Shown here piece after piece: positions 1 to 8,832 of a DNA stretch of 64,000 bases. Each line of letters starts with the position of its first letter. The first letter of the stretch is position 1. The notes beneath the pieces were generated by a model. That model was given only the letters and a program-made list of their open reading frames with translations. It did not search any database and was not told the DNA's origin. The stretch lies in assembly GCF_016711335.1 (NCBI RefSeq), contig NZ_JADJTF010000001.1, positions 1,302,001 to 1,366,000 on the forward strand. The letters run 5' to 3'. Position numbers and translations under genes: made by a program. The stretch is from Thiofilum sp. (GTDB taxonomy: Bacteria > Pseudomonadota > Gammaproteobacteria > Thiotrichales > Thiotrichaceae).

Positions 1-89
1 TGCTCAATTCATGCGATTTTTCATACGCTTAGTTATAGATGAACTATTCTTAAGATAGAAAGTAGTTAAAACATTTTTCTATACCTGAT

Positions 90-228
90 TTGATTACGGA
101 GGCAGTCGTAAAAACCGTTCCTTCAGGTAGGGGACAGGGCGAAGTAAGAGAACTAGCATCGTTCTCCCGTTCGGACATGGACGGCTGTACTAAGGAATCC
201 CCTTTCTTTAGCAAGGGGTAGATGTCAA
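90..228 (+). mobile_element. IS200/IS605-type right-end remnant (omega-RNA-like)
   Basis: The stretch ends in a hairpin, CCCCTT at 199-204 pairing with AAGGGG at 213-218, followed by a short spacer and TCAA at 225-228. A subterminal hairpin followed by TCAA is the layout of the right end of IS200/IS605 elements, where the tnpB transcript gives the guide (omega) RNA. No tnpB or tnpA coding remains in the first 250 bases, so this is either the tail of an element lying left of the window or a solo relic. The family assignment is from pattern memory and not from an alignment. Confidence 0.45.
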
Positions 229-268
229 TAGCGATATAACATTAATACTCATGGAGGGTATACCTAGC

Positions 269-868
269 ATGGATAGTAAAAAGACTCAGCAACCCATATG
301 GAAATGGTTCTCAACCTTTGCATTAGGAGCAACCTGTGCCTTAACGGTAATAGTGGAGAGTGCGAATGCCGCACCTAATCGTCATCCTCAAGCACGTCCC
401 CAAGCACGCCCGCCAGCCTATCGACCTGCGGCTCGACCTCAAGCACGCCCAGCGCCCGCTCGTCCAGCGGCTCAACGTCCTTCTGGGGAGGTCAATACGA
501 TTTTATTTCGAGCAGCGGAGTTGGGTAATTTAAGCCTGATGGAAAATATGTTGGAGCGCGGAGCCAATCCTAATTCTAGCAATGGTTATGGCGAGACCCC
601 TTTACATGCAGCAGCAGCGTATGGGCAGGTGGGGGCGGTACAGATTTTACTACGTGAAGGAGCGAATACTAACGCGCGTACCGTAAAAAATTGGACACCT
701 CTACATAATGCTGCTCGTTTTGGACATTCACAAATTGTGTCACTGCTAATTCGTAATGGCGCACAAGTCAATTCTTGGAATTCAGATGGTAAAACACCGA
801 TGGCATTGGCAGAGATTGCGAATAAGCCGCATGTATCACATGTCTTGGCTCGCTCAGGAGGTCGCTGA
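269..868 (+). CDS. Secreted ankyrin-repeat protein
   Basis: A 199-residue protein. The ATG at 269 is preferred over the in-frame ATG at 251 because GGAGGG at 253-258 lies 10 bases upstream of it. Residues 11-29 form a hydrophobic signal core with a likely cleavage after Ala-Asn-Ala (residue 34). Residues 35-72 are a Pro/Ala/Arg-rich low-complexity linker with repeated Gln-Ala-Arg-Pro units. From about residue 75 there are three to four ankyrin repeats with the usual G-x-TPLH-x-AA signatures. The product is probably periplasmic or exported and acts in protein-protein binding; the partner is unknown. A paralogue with closely matching repeats is encoded at 23293-23850 on the other strand, without the basic linker. 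Confidence 0.85.
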   Translation: MDSKKTQQPIWKWFSTFALGATCALTVIVESANAAPNRHPQARPQARPPAYRPAARPQARPAPARPAAQRPSGEVNTILFRAAELGNLSLMENMLERGANPNSSNGYGETPLHAAAAYGQVGAVQILLREGANTNARTVKNWTPLHNAARFGHSQIVSLLIRNGAQVNSWNSDGKTPMALAEIANKPHVSHVLARSGGR

Positions 869-1028
869 GCCTAGCGGGATTTAATTTTTATTGGATGCTA
901 GGGGATGAGGTACGGATGGTATTTTTTCCCCTGCTTTATTTTACGAAGCCCAACCATCGCTATTTTTCGTCAAAGCGCTGACAAATTCGTTAACCTTGCC
1001 CCTGAGTATCCATTGTTAAAGGTTGCGT

Positions 1029-1964
1029 ATGTCAGTCACTTCACCCCAACTACTCAACGCCACACTTGATGCCTTAAATCAAGTCATCCTAGGCAAGGCA
1101 CATACCGTGCGCTTAGCCTTAACCTGTTTGGTAGCGGGGGGGCACTTACTCTTAGAAGATTTACCCGGTATGGGGAAGACCACTTTGGCTCATGCTCTCG
1201 CTCAAGTGTGTGGCTTAGCCTATAAGCGGGTGCAGTTTACCAGTGATTTACTGCCTGCCGATTTAATAGGAGCGTCCATTTTTGACCCTAAAACAACCAC
1301 CTTTCATTTCCATCAAGGCCCCCTATTTAGTCAAGTCTTTCTAGCCGATGAACTCAATCGCGCGACTCCCAAAGCGCAAAGTGCCTTATTAGAGGCAATG
1401 GAAGAAAAGCAAATTAGTGTGGATGGTAAAACCTATCCTTTACCACAACCATTTTTTGTTATTGCAACGCAAAATCCTCAAGCACAATTGGGTACTTTTA
1501 ATTTGCCAGAATCCCAGCTCGACCGCTTTTTACTGCGTATTTCATTAGGTTATCCCGATCCAGCGGTAGAACGTGAAATGTTAGCGGGACGTAATGGACG
1601 CCAATTGCTGGCTAAGCTCCAACCAGTATTGAATATGGAGCATTTAAGAGCACTGCAACAGCTAGTGCCACAAATCAAAATGACCGATGCTTTACTGGAC
1701 TATATTCAACGTTTAATTGCTTGTACTAGGCAGCATGAGCGTTGCCAAGTGGGGCTTTCGCCGCGTGGTGCATTGGCTTTAGTGCGAGCTGCGCAAAGCT
1801 GGGCATTATTACAAGGACGCAGTTATGTTTTACCCGAAGATGTACAGGCAGTGTTTGTAGCAGTGGCTGGACATCGTTTAATCGGGCGTCATGAGCAGGG
1901 TGAACCACTAGCACGTTTACTATTAGCGCAAGTCGATGTAGTAGGAGCGAGCCGTGCTGCTTGA
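1029..1964 (+). CDS. MoxR-family AAA+ ATPase
   Basis: A 311-residue AAA_3 ATPase. Walker A is GMGKT at residues 47-51 and Walker B is LADELNRA near residue 110, followed by the family sequence SALLEAMEE; the C-terminal lid domain is present. The ATG at 1029 is chosen over an in-frame TTG at 1023 because AAAGG at 1018-1022 is well spaced for it. MoxR ATPases act as chaperone-like assembly factors and are usually encoded beside a DUF58 protein, as here. The next gene overlaps this one by 11 bases, so they are co-transcribed and probably act together. The substrate is unknown. Confidence 0.9.
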   Translation: MSVTSPQLLNATLDALNQVILGKAHTVRLALTCLVAGGHLLLEDLPGMGKTTLAHALAQVCGLAYKRVQFTSDLLPADLIGASIFDPKTTTFHFHQGPLFSQVFLADELNRATPKAQSALLEAMEEKQISVDGKTYPLPQPFFVIATQNPQAQLGTFNLPESQLDRFLLRISLGYPDPAVEREMLAGRNGRQLLAKLQPVLNMEHLRALQQLVPQIKMTDALLDYIQRLIACTRQHERCQVGLSPRGALALVRAAQSWALLQGRSYVLPEDVQAVFVAVAGHRLIGRHEQGEPLARLLLAQVDVVGASRAA

Positions 1965-2925
1965 TGGGGTACGTAATACGTGGGATCAGCGCTGGCAAAC
2001 ATGGCTAGATGAACGTTTACCTGCCAAGAACCAGCATACCTTTGCTCAGCGTTCTATTTTTATTATTCCTAGCCTTTCTGGTCTAGCGCTATTAGTACTA
2101 TTGGGTTTATTGATGATTTTAGGGATTAATTTCCAGAACTCATTGATTTACATGGTGTGTTTTTGGCTCTTAGCACTCTTTGTTTTGAATGTGTTATATA
2201 CCTATCGTAATTTAGCGGGTGTGACGCTTAAAGCACTACGCATCCAGCCTTGTTTTGCCAATAGTAAAGCCGTGCTAGAGCTTGAAATCAGTCGCATGCC
2301 ATCACGTTCTCATTGGAATCTAGTACTCGAATGGCCTAAACAAGACCAAATACTGATTGAATTAGCCAGTTGCCAAAGTACGCGCATTACCCTATCTCAC
2401 CTTGCTACCGAGCGCGGTTATTTTGAGCCGCCGCGTATTAAAATTTTTACCACTTACCCAACAGGTTTAGCACGCGCATGGTCCTATTTTACGCCTGAGT
2501 TGCAAGGTCTAGTGTATCCCGAACCGATTAAGCAAGAGCCTCAATTAGCCAGTCATGAGGGCGCTGAAACAGAAGGTAAAATAATCGCCGAAGGAGGTAG
2601 TGATTTTAATGAAATACGCGCCTATCACGTAGGCGATCCTATCCAACGTATTCATTGGGCTAAATATGCTCAAACGGGTGAGTTGTATACTAAATCATTT
2701 GTAGATTATGCCAATGAAGCGTTATGGCTAGAGTGGAGTCAACTAAGGATTGCTAGTACTGAGCGACGCTTAAGCGTGCTCTGTGCTCAGGTATTAGAGT
2801 TCAGTGCTAATCAAGTCACTTTTGGCTTGAAAATTCCGGGTAAAACGATTGATCCCGCCACAGGTGATCAGCACCGCGAGCAGTGTTTAAAAGCTTTAGC
2901 CCTATATGGATTATCCGATGAATAA
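1954..2925 (+). CDS. DUF58-domain membrane protein
   Basis: A 323-residue protein starting at GTG 1954, with GGAG at 1944-1947 in front and an 11-base overlap with moxR. Residues 34-82 contain two adjacent membrane segments. The C-terminal half carries the DUF58 core, with the conserved pattern G-S-D-F-x-E-I-R-x-Y then GDP-x-x-R-I-H-W. DUF58 proteins accompany MoxR ATPases and transglutaminase-like membrane proteins, and the gene after this one fits that pattern. The biochemical role is not established; a part in envelope assembly or maturation is the usual suggestion. Confidence 0.85.
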   Translation: MLLDGVRNTWDQRWQTWLDERLPAKNQHTFAQRSIFIIPSLSGLALLVLLGLLMILGINFQNSLIYMVCFWLLALFVLNVLYTYRNLAGVTLKALRIQPCFANSKAVLELEISRMPSRSHWNLVLEWPKQDQILIELASCQSTRITLSHLATERGYFEPPRIKIFTTYPTGLARAWSYFTPELQGLVYPEPIKQEPQLASHEGAETEGKIIAEGGSDFNEIRAYHVGDPIQRIHWAKYAQTGELYTKSFVDYANEALWLEWSQLRIASTERRLSVLCAQVLEFSANQVTFGLKIPGKTIDPATGDQHREQCLKALALYGLSDE

Positions 2926-4996
2926 GACCATTACTTATAGCGGCATGCTCTGGCTTTTAGCGGCACAATTTGTGGTGATGTTGCCCTTTGTTATGTATTT
3001 GCCGTGGTGGTTAATACCTATTATGGTCGCGGCGGTCATATGGCGTTTGCGGGTATTGAAGGGTTATTCCGCTCAACCTAATGCGTTGGTGAAAACCTTG
3101 TTGGTGGTTATGGGAGTAGGTGGTTTGGTACTCAGTGGGCTACCTTTCCCCTCATTAGACCTGATGTTGGCAGTGCTATTATTAGGCTTTGCTTTTAAAT
3201 CATTAGAAGTGTTGCAACTGCGCGATGCCGTGATTGTTATTTTTCTAGGTTATTTATTAGTTGCGCTGCATTTCCTCTATACCCAAGCCATGCTAGCAGG
3301 TTTGTATGGTGTATTAGGAATGACCATATTAACGGGGGCGCTGATTGGGATTCAGCCCTCGGTGACAGTCCTCAATCCTCTGCAAACGGTCAGGGCACAT
3401 TTAAAGCTGGCGGCTTTAATGCTAGTGCAAGCTATCCCTCTCATGCTAATAGTATTTTTCTTAGCTCCGCGTTTGCCGCCTTTGTGGTCATTGCCGATGA
3501 TGCCGGGACAAACTAAAACGGGCATTTCTGAGCGCATGACTCCGGGGGATATTGCCGATTTAACTCGTTCTACTGAGTTGGCGTTTCGTGCCACTTTTAA
3601 AAGTACGCGCCCTCAGCAAGCTCAACTCTACTGGCGTGGCTTAACCCTCAATTATTTTGATGGTAAAACATGGCAGCAATTGCCTGATGACTATGATTTT
3701 ATTAGCTTTAAAAATCAGGTCAAAGGCGAGTATGCGCTATTTAATAAAAGCTTCGAGTTGCGGGGTGATCCGATTGAGTATGAGGCTTTGTATGCGCCTA
3801 GTGGTCAACCTTGGTTATTTACCCTAACACCAGCGCTCAATGTGGAAGGGGATGTAGTACGCGCCGCCGATTACCGTGTGATGGCGAATGCGATTACTCA
3901 GTCTCCGGTATTACTCAAAGCGACTAGCTATCCACAAACGCTTAGGGATATAAAACTCACCCATACAATGCGCCGTCTGGCTTTGCAATTACCCCAAGGT
4001 TCAGATCCTCGTACCCATGAATTAGCTCAGCGTTGGTGGCGTGAAAGTGACCAAAATGTAGAACGTTATATTCAATTAATTTTGCAATATTTTAGAACGC
4101 AAGACTTTTATTACACCTTATCGCCGCCGCTCTTAGGTGATCATCATACTATTGATGCGTTTTTATTCAATTCGCGTAAAGGTTTTTGCTCCCATTATGC
4201 GGGCAGTTTTGTGTTTTTAATGCGAGCAGTAGGGATTCCAGCGCGTGTAGTGGTTGGGTATCAAGGAGGGAAATGGAATGAGCAAGGTAATTATTTAGCG
4301 GTTTATCAATATGATGCCCATGCATGGGTGGAGATATGGCAACCAGAAACGGGTTGGACAGAATATGATCCGACTACGGCAGTAGCACCTTCGCGTGTCA
4401 CGGATGGCTTGGATGCATTTTTAGCGCAAGAAGAAGGCTTACTCGGTCAATCCTTTCGTGCAGTGCAGAGCAATTTGCCTTGGATCAATAGCCTGTCTCA
4501 ACAACTTGATGCGCTTCAATACCAATGGCAGCGTTGGGTAGTGGGCTATGATCATGATACTCAAGCGAATGTGTTACGCAAATGGTTGGGTGATTTTTCC
4601 ATAACAACGCTTGCTTTGGTCATACTCGGTATTTTTGCCGTATTAGGGTTAATGTGGGGTTTATGGTTAGGGCTGTGGCACAAGCCGCAATTGACTCCAG
4701 AACAACGTTTAATTAGTGAACTAGAGCAGTTATTGGCAAAGCAGGGTTTTAAACGCGAGCCTGCTCAAACCGTTAGGGATTTCATTAATCAAGTGAGTAA
4801 TAAACGGGCAGATTTGCAAGAGCCGTTAAATCAATTTGCCGATTACTTTGAGCAGTTATGCTATGACCCGTTAACTAATAGAGCTGAAATCATACAGCAA
4901 CTTAGAATAGTACTGAAACAACTAAAAAAAGCTCAAAGGACTCAACTAGGGCGCAAGATTGCCCCACTTAAGCCATCTCGAATCTCCGAGGGCTGA
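2906..4996 (+). CDS. TgpA-like membrane transglutaminase (DUF3488/DUF4129)
   Basis: A 696-residue protein. The first ~195 residues are a block of closely packed membrane helices, followed by a periplasmic transglutaminase-core domain and one more membrane helix near residue 570. The Cys-His-Asp triad is visible as C428 (in KGFCSHYAG), H472 (in DAHAWVEIW) and D488 (in TEYDPT). This matches TgpA of Pseudomonas, which sits in the same moxR-DUF58-tgpA arrangement. The ATG at 2906 overlaps the DUF58 gene; ATG 2918 is an alternative and neither has a strong ribosome site. The last 55 bases overlap the convergent tsaC gene. Confidence 0.87.
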   Translation: MDYPMNKTITYSGMLWLLAAQFVVMLPFVMYLPWWLIPIMVAAVIWRLRVLKGYSAQPNALVKTLLVVMGVGGLVLSGLPFPSLDLMLAVLLLGFAFKSLEVLQLRDAVIVIFLGYLLVALHFLYTQAMLAGLYGVLGMTILTGALIGIQPSVTVLNPLQTVRAHLKLAALMLVQAIPLMLIVFFLAPRLPPLWSLPMMPGQTKTGISERMTPGDIADLTRSTELAFRATFKSTRPQQAQLYWRGLTLNYFDGKTWQQLPDDYDFISFKNQVKGEYALFNKSFELRGDPIEYEALYAPSGQPWLFTLTPALNVEGDVVRAADYRVMANAITQSPVLLKATSYPQTLRDIKLTHTMRRLALQLPQGSDPRTHELAQRWWRESDQNVERYIQLILQYFRTQDFYYTLSPPLLGDHHTIDAFLFNSRKGFCSHYAGSFVFLMRAVGIPARVVVGYQGGKWNEQGNYLAVYQYDAHAWVEIWQPETGWTEYDPTTAVAPSRVTDGLDAFLAQEEGLLGQSFRAVQSNLPWINSLSQQLDALQYQWQRWVVGYDHDTQANVLRKWLGDFSITTLALVILGIFAVLGLMWGLWLGLWHKPQLTPEQRLISELEQLLAKQGFKREPAQTVRDFINQVSNKRADLQEPLNQFADYFEQLCYDPLTNRAEIIQQLRIVLKQLKKAQRTQLGRKIAPLKPSRISEG

Positions 4997-5505
4997 TTAC
5001 GTCCGCCTAAAGGTTGATCGAGCACTAGATCTAAGTGCGGACCTAGTTGCTCATACAATCCTAAAGCCGAGCGAAAAGGCTCCTCGCCTGCAATATTAGC
5101 GCTAGTCGATACTAAGGGATGATTAAGAGCATCACATAAGGTTTTCACCGTAGGATGCTTACTCACCCGCACCGCAATAGTGTCATGCTCACCGCGTAGT
5201 AAATACGACACCTCCGGTTTGGCTGGTAATACCCATGTAATCGCATCCGGCCAAGTGGGCAGCACTCGATCTAAAATACTTTGCTCTAAGGGTGCTAAGT
5301 ACTCGCTCAATTGCTCAAAAGTCGAAGCAATTAAGATTAAACCCTTATGCGCAGGGCGCTGTTTAATAGTCAAAATACGCTCGACGGCATCCAAACGTTT
5401 AGGATCACAACCTAAACCAAACACCGCTTCGGTGGGATAAGCGATTACACCACCTGCTTGAATGACTTGAAGCGCCTGATCAATAGAGTTAGTGAGTATT
5501 GCCAT
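4942..5505 (-). CDS. tsaC: Threonylcarbamoyl-AMP synthase (YrdC/TsaC)
   Basis: A 187-residue YrdC/Sua5-fold protein of the short TsaC type (Escherichia coli TsaC is about 190 residues). It makes threonylcarbamoyl-AMP from threonine, bicarbonate and ATP for the t6A37 modification of tRNAs. Diagnostic stretches are VIAYPTEAVFGLGCDP near the N-terminus, the KQRP motif, and VSTSANIAGEEP toward the C-terminus. It starts 3 bases after the topA stop codon, so topA-tsaC form an operon. Its 3-prime end overlaps the 3-prime end of the convergent transglutaminase gene by 55 bases. Confidence 0.93.
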   Translation of the reverse strand: MAILTNSIDQALQVIQAGGVIAYPTEAVFGLGCDPKRLDAVERILTIKQRPAHKGLILIASTFEQLSEYLAPLEQSILDRVLPTWPDAITWVLPAKPEVSYLLRGEHDTIAVRVSKHPTVKTLCDALNHPLVSTSANIAGEEPFRSALGLYEQLGPHLDLVLDQPLGGRNQPSEIRDGLSGAILRPS

Positions 5506-5508
5506 GAC

Positions 5509-8100
5509 TTAAAACGGAACCTCATCATCATTGATAGGTTGAGGCGCTTTTTTCGCAGTGCTTTTGGCACTACTGGCTTTTTTTGCAGGTTTAGCCTCGG
5601 TTTTTACTTCTGGTGTTTTTTTAGTTCGGGTAGCTTTAGGTTTAGCTTCACTTTCACTAATGGCGGTTTTCTTCACAGTAGTTTTTTTAGGCTTTGCTTC
5701 AACCTCAGTACTGTCCGCTTTCTTAGCACGGGGCTTTTTGGGCTTTTCCTCCGTATCTACAGTGCTTGCAGCAGTATTTGCCTCGGTGCTTTCGGCTTTT
5801 TTGCGTGTTTTCTTTTCCGGTGTAGCTGCGGTGATTAAGGCTTGAGCTTCTTCCTCGGTTATATCAGCAACGGTTTCTAGTTTATCCTTAGGAATCCGTG
5901 CTTTGATTTTGCCTTTGACTACAAACGGTCCCCAACGCCCTTTAACGATTTGTAAGCCTTTGCCGAAATCTTTAATGAGCTTGGCGGCATCAGACTCTTT
6001 TTTCTCAGCAATGAGTGCTAAAGCACGTTCTAGCGTCACCGTGTAAGGGTCATCGTCTTTTTTCAGCGAGGCAAATTGATCTTTACCAAATTTCACATAC
6101 GGACCAAAACGCCCAATCGCTACTGTTATCTTCTCGCCTTCAGCCGTTTCACCTAGTTCACGCGGTAAGCGGAATAGCTCTAAGGCTTCCTCAAGGGTCA
6201 ATGTATCAATCTTCATCCCCGGACGTAGGCTAGCAAAGGTAGGTTTGTCCTCATCTTCAGCGCTGCCAATTTGCACCATAGGACCAAAGCGTCCAATGCG
6301 AGCAATAACGGGTTTACCAGTGCGAGGATCAACACCTAATTCACGCGGTTTGAGTACATCACTACGATTGACAGTTTCCATTTTCTCATCGACGAGCGTA
6401 TGGAACGGCTTCCAAAACTCATCCATGACCGGAACCCACTCGGCTTCACCGCGTGAGATAGCATCTAGCTGATCTTCAAGATTAGCGGTAAAGCTGTAAT
6501 CCACGTATTGAGTAAAATGCTCCGTCAAAAAGCGATTCACCACCCGTCCAATATCAGTCGGGATAAAGCGGCGTTGGGATAACTCTACATACTCACGCCC
6601 TTGTAGGGTGGAAATAATACTGGCATAAGTGGACGGACGCCCAATGCCAAATTCTTCCAAGGCTTTCACCAATGATGCCTCAGAATAGCGAGGGGGCGGC
6701 TCGGTAAAATGCTGTTGATTAATAATGTCATGCAAAGGTACTTTTTGCCCTTCCACTAAAGGCGGTAAAGGCGAATCCTTTTCCTGTGCTTGATCGTCTA
6801 GGCCTTCTTCATACACCGTCAAAAAGCCCGCATGCCGCACCACCGAACCCGTAGCACGGAAAAAGCTTGCTGGTTCAGCACTGAGATTCACCGACATAGT
6901 GTCAATCGTGGCATGAATCATTTGGCAGGCAACCGCGCGTTTCCAAATCAATTCATATAATTTGAATTGATCTTCGGTCAAAAACGCTTTCACTTGCTCC
7001 GGTGTGCGTAGTGCAGAAGTTGGGCGGATAGCTTCATGCGCTTCTTGAGCATTTTTAGATTTAGTTTTGTACTGACGCGCAGTATCGGGTAAGTAATCTT
7101 TACCATAGCGACTAGCAATTAAAGCGCGTAATTCAGCAATAGCTTCATTAGCTAAATTCACTGAGTCAGTACGCATATAAGTAATTAAACCGACAGTGCC
7201 ATCTTTGCCTAGATCAATCCCCTCATATAGCTGCTGTGCAGTACGCATAGTGCGTTGGGAGGAGAAATACAGTTTACGTACCGCTTCTTGTTGCAAGGTG
7301 GAGGTGGTAAAAGGTGGAGCAGGGGAGCGTCTACGTTCTTTCTTTTCTATTTTAGTGACCAGTAATGCACCCTTTGCCACATTTAATAAGTGGGCTTTAA
7401 CTTCAGCCGCTTGTTGCTCAGTGGTAATATCAAATTGCTCCACACGCTTGTCTTGTAAAGTATGCAGCCTTGCATTAAAGACAGCTTTATCCTGTGAGCA
7501 TTGTGCGGTAATAGTCCAGTATTCTTGCGTGACAAAGCGTTCGATTGCTTCTTCACGCTCCACAATTAAACGTAAGGCTGGGCTTTGCACTCGACCAGCG
7601 GAGAGGCTGGGTTTAATTTTACGCCAAAGTAGTGGCGATAAGTTAAAACCTACTAAGTAATCTAAGGCACGCCGAGCTTGTTGGGCATCGACCAAGGGAA
7701 TGGCTAAGTCGCGTGGATGCTGAATAGCCTCTTGAATCGCTTTTTTAGTAATTTCATGAAACACCACGCGCTGTACTTGTTTGCCTTCTAATAGCCCGCG
7801 TTCTTTGAGAATCTCATATAAATGCCACGAAATCGCCTCGCCCTCACGATCAGGGTCGGTGGCTAGATAAAGTGTATGAGCCTTTTTGAGTGCCCTAATA
7901 ATAGCCTCAACATGCTTTTGATTACGGTCAATAAGTTCGTAGCGCATGGCATAGCGCTGATTGGGGTCAACCGCGCCTTCTTTGGGAATTAAATCACGCA
8001 CGTGACCGTAGGAGGCTAAGACAGTAAAGCCTTTCCCTAGATATTTTTCGATAGTCTTACCCTTGGCTGGGGACTCAACGATCACTAAATTTTCGCTCAT
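5509..8100 (-). CDS. topA: DNA topoisomerase I
   Basis: An 863-residue type IA topoisomerase that relaxes negative supercoils. The Toprim domain has E9 (VIVESPAKG) and the acidic D82-x-D84-x-E86 motif; the nucleophilic tyrosine is Y308 in ITYMRTDS. After about residue 590 there are glycine-rich Toprim C-terminal repeats (GRFGPMVQ, GRFGPYVKFG, GRWGPFVVKG) and no cysteine-rich zinc ribbons of the E. coli type. The last ~110 residues are a Lys/Ala/Thr-rich tail ending in Asn-Asp-Asp-Glu-Val-Pro-Phe, which resembles the conserved C-terminal tip of SSB. It is transcribed ahead of tsaC and divergently from hslVU. Confidence 0.96.
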   Translation of the reverse strand: MSENLVIVESPAKGKTIEKYLGKGFTVLASYGHVRDLIPKEGAVDPNQRYAMRYELIDRNQKHVEAIIRALKKAHTLYLATDPDREGEAISWHLYEILKERGLLEGKQVQRVVFHEITKKAIQEAIQHPRDLAIPLVDAQQARRALDYLVGFNLSPLLWRKIKPSLSAGRVQSPALRLIVEREEAIERFVTQEYWTITAQCSQDKAVFNARLHTLQDKRVEQFDITTEQQAAEVKAHLLNVAKGALLVTKIEKKERRRSPAPPFTTSTLQQEAVRKLYFSSQRTMRTAQQLYEGIDLGKDGTVGLITYMRTDSVNLANEAIAELRALIASRYGKDYLPDTARQYKTKSKNAQEAHEAIRPTSALRTPEQVKAFLTEDQFKLYELIWKRAVACQMIHATIDTMSVNLSAEPASFFRATGSVVRHAGFLTVYEEGLDDQAQEKDSPLPPLVEGQKVPLHDIINQQHFTEPPPRYSEASLVKALEEFGIGRPSTYASIISTLQGREYVELSQRRFIPTDIGRVVNRFLTEHFTQYVDYSFTANLEDQLDAISRGEAEWVPVMDEFWKPFHTLVDEKMETVNRSDVLKPRELGVDPRTGKPVIARIGRFGPMVQIGSAEDEDKPTFASLRPGMKIDTLTLEEALELFRLPRELGETAEGEKITVAIGRFGPYVKFGKDQFASLKKDDDPYTVTLERALALIAEKKESDAAKLIKDFGKGLQIVKGRWGPFVVKGKIKARIPKDKLETVADITEEEAQALITAATPEKKTRKKAESTEANTAASTVDTEEKPKKPRAKKADSTEVEAKPKKTTVKKTAISESEAKPKATRTKKTPEVKTEAKPAKKASSAKSTAKKAPQPINDDEVPF

Positions 8101-8230
8101 TATTCTATTTTCAGCGCTAGCGCCGGTCTCAATTGCTTAAGGAAGGGCATTGTAAACCTGAATTGAACGCAAAAGTAAAGCCCTGATTGCAAGGAAAGCG
8201 CCCGATTAGCCAACAAATTCACGCTGAGGG

Positions 8231-8259
8231 CTTGATTTTTTACTCTAGCATCACCATAA
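8231..8259 (+). promoter_or_regulatory. Possible sigma-32 heat-shock promoter for hslVU
   Basis: CTTGATT at 8231-8237 and CACCATAA at 8252-8259 are separated by 14 bases. This resembles the sigma-32 elements (CTTGAA, then CCCCAT) at an acceptable spacing, about 35 bases before the hslV start. hslVU is a heat-shock operon in many proteobacteria. The match is partial and made by eye. Confidence 0.35.
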
Positions 8260-8292
8260 AACTGTTTTCCCTGACAACAATTGGAGCAGGTT

Positions 8293-8832
8293 TTGGAACA
8301 GTTTCGAGGTACAACCATCCTAAGTGTACGGCGCAATGGACTGGTGGCAATTGGGGGTGATGGGCAAGTCACTATGGGTAATACTGTAATGAAAGGTAAT
8401 GCTCGTAAAGTACGCCGTTTATACAACAATAATGTCATTGCCGGATTTGCAGGCGGTACTGCGGATGCGTTTACCTTATTTGAGCGCTTTGAAGCTAAGT
8501 TGCAAAGTGTCAATGGCAATCTAACCCGTGCAGCAGTAGCTCTAGCGAAAGATTGGCGTACTGATCGCATGTTACGCCGCTTAGAAGCCTTATTAGCGGT
8601 CGCGGATAAAGACACCTCGTTAATTATTACCGGAAATGGCGATGTGATTGAGCCGGAAAACAGTTTAATTGCGATTGGTTCGGGCGGTCCTTTTGCTCAA
8701 TCAGCCGCTCGTGCCTTATTAGAAAATACCGATTTATCAGCCCGTGAAATCGTAGAAAAAGGGCTAAACATTGCAGCGGATATCTGCATTTATAGCAATC
8801 ATCACATTACCATTGAGGAAATCCGCCCATGA
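8293..8832 (+). CDS. hslV: ATP-dependent protease peptidase subunit HslV (ClpQ)
   Basis: A 179-residue N-terminal-nucleophile protease subunit that forms the double hexamer capped by HslU. The start is the TTG at 8293, not the upstream in-frame TTG at 8281: GGAG at 8283-8286 is correctly spaced for it. This gives a six-residue propeptide, MEQFRG, ahead of the catalytic threonine, which begins the conserved TTILSVRRNG. Further hallmarks are GDGQVT, VIAGFAGGTADAFTLFE and KDWRTDRMLR. It overlaps hslU by the ATGA stop-start junction. Confidence 0.95.
   Translation: MEQFRGTTILSVRRNGLVAIGGDGQVTMGNTVMKGNARKVRRLYNNNVIAGFAGGTADAFTLFERFEAKLQSVNGNLTRAAVALAKDWRTDRMLRRLEALLAVADKDTSLIITGNGDVIEPENSLIAIGSGGPFAQSAARALLENTDLSAREIVEKGLNIAADICIYSNHHITIEEIRP

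Noticed and set aside
5458..5838. Phe/Ser/Cys-rich plus-strand frame opposite the topA tail
   Set aside because: It is the antisense reading of the Lys-rich TopA tail and has no independent signals.
8100..8615. 171-residue minus-strand frame between topA and hslV
   Set aside because: It runs antisense through the 5-prime half of hslV, has no family pattern or ribosome site, and is explained by the hslV codon pattern.
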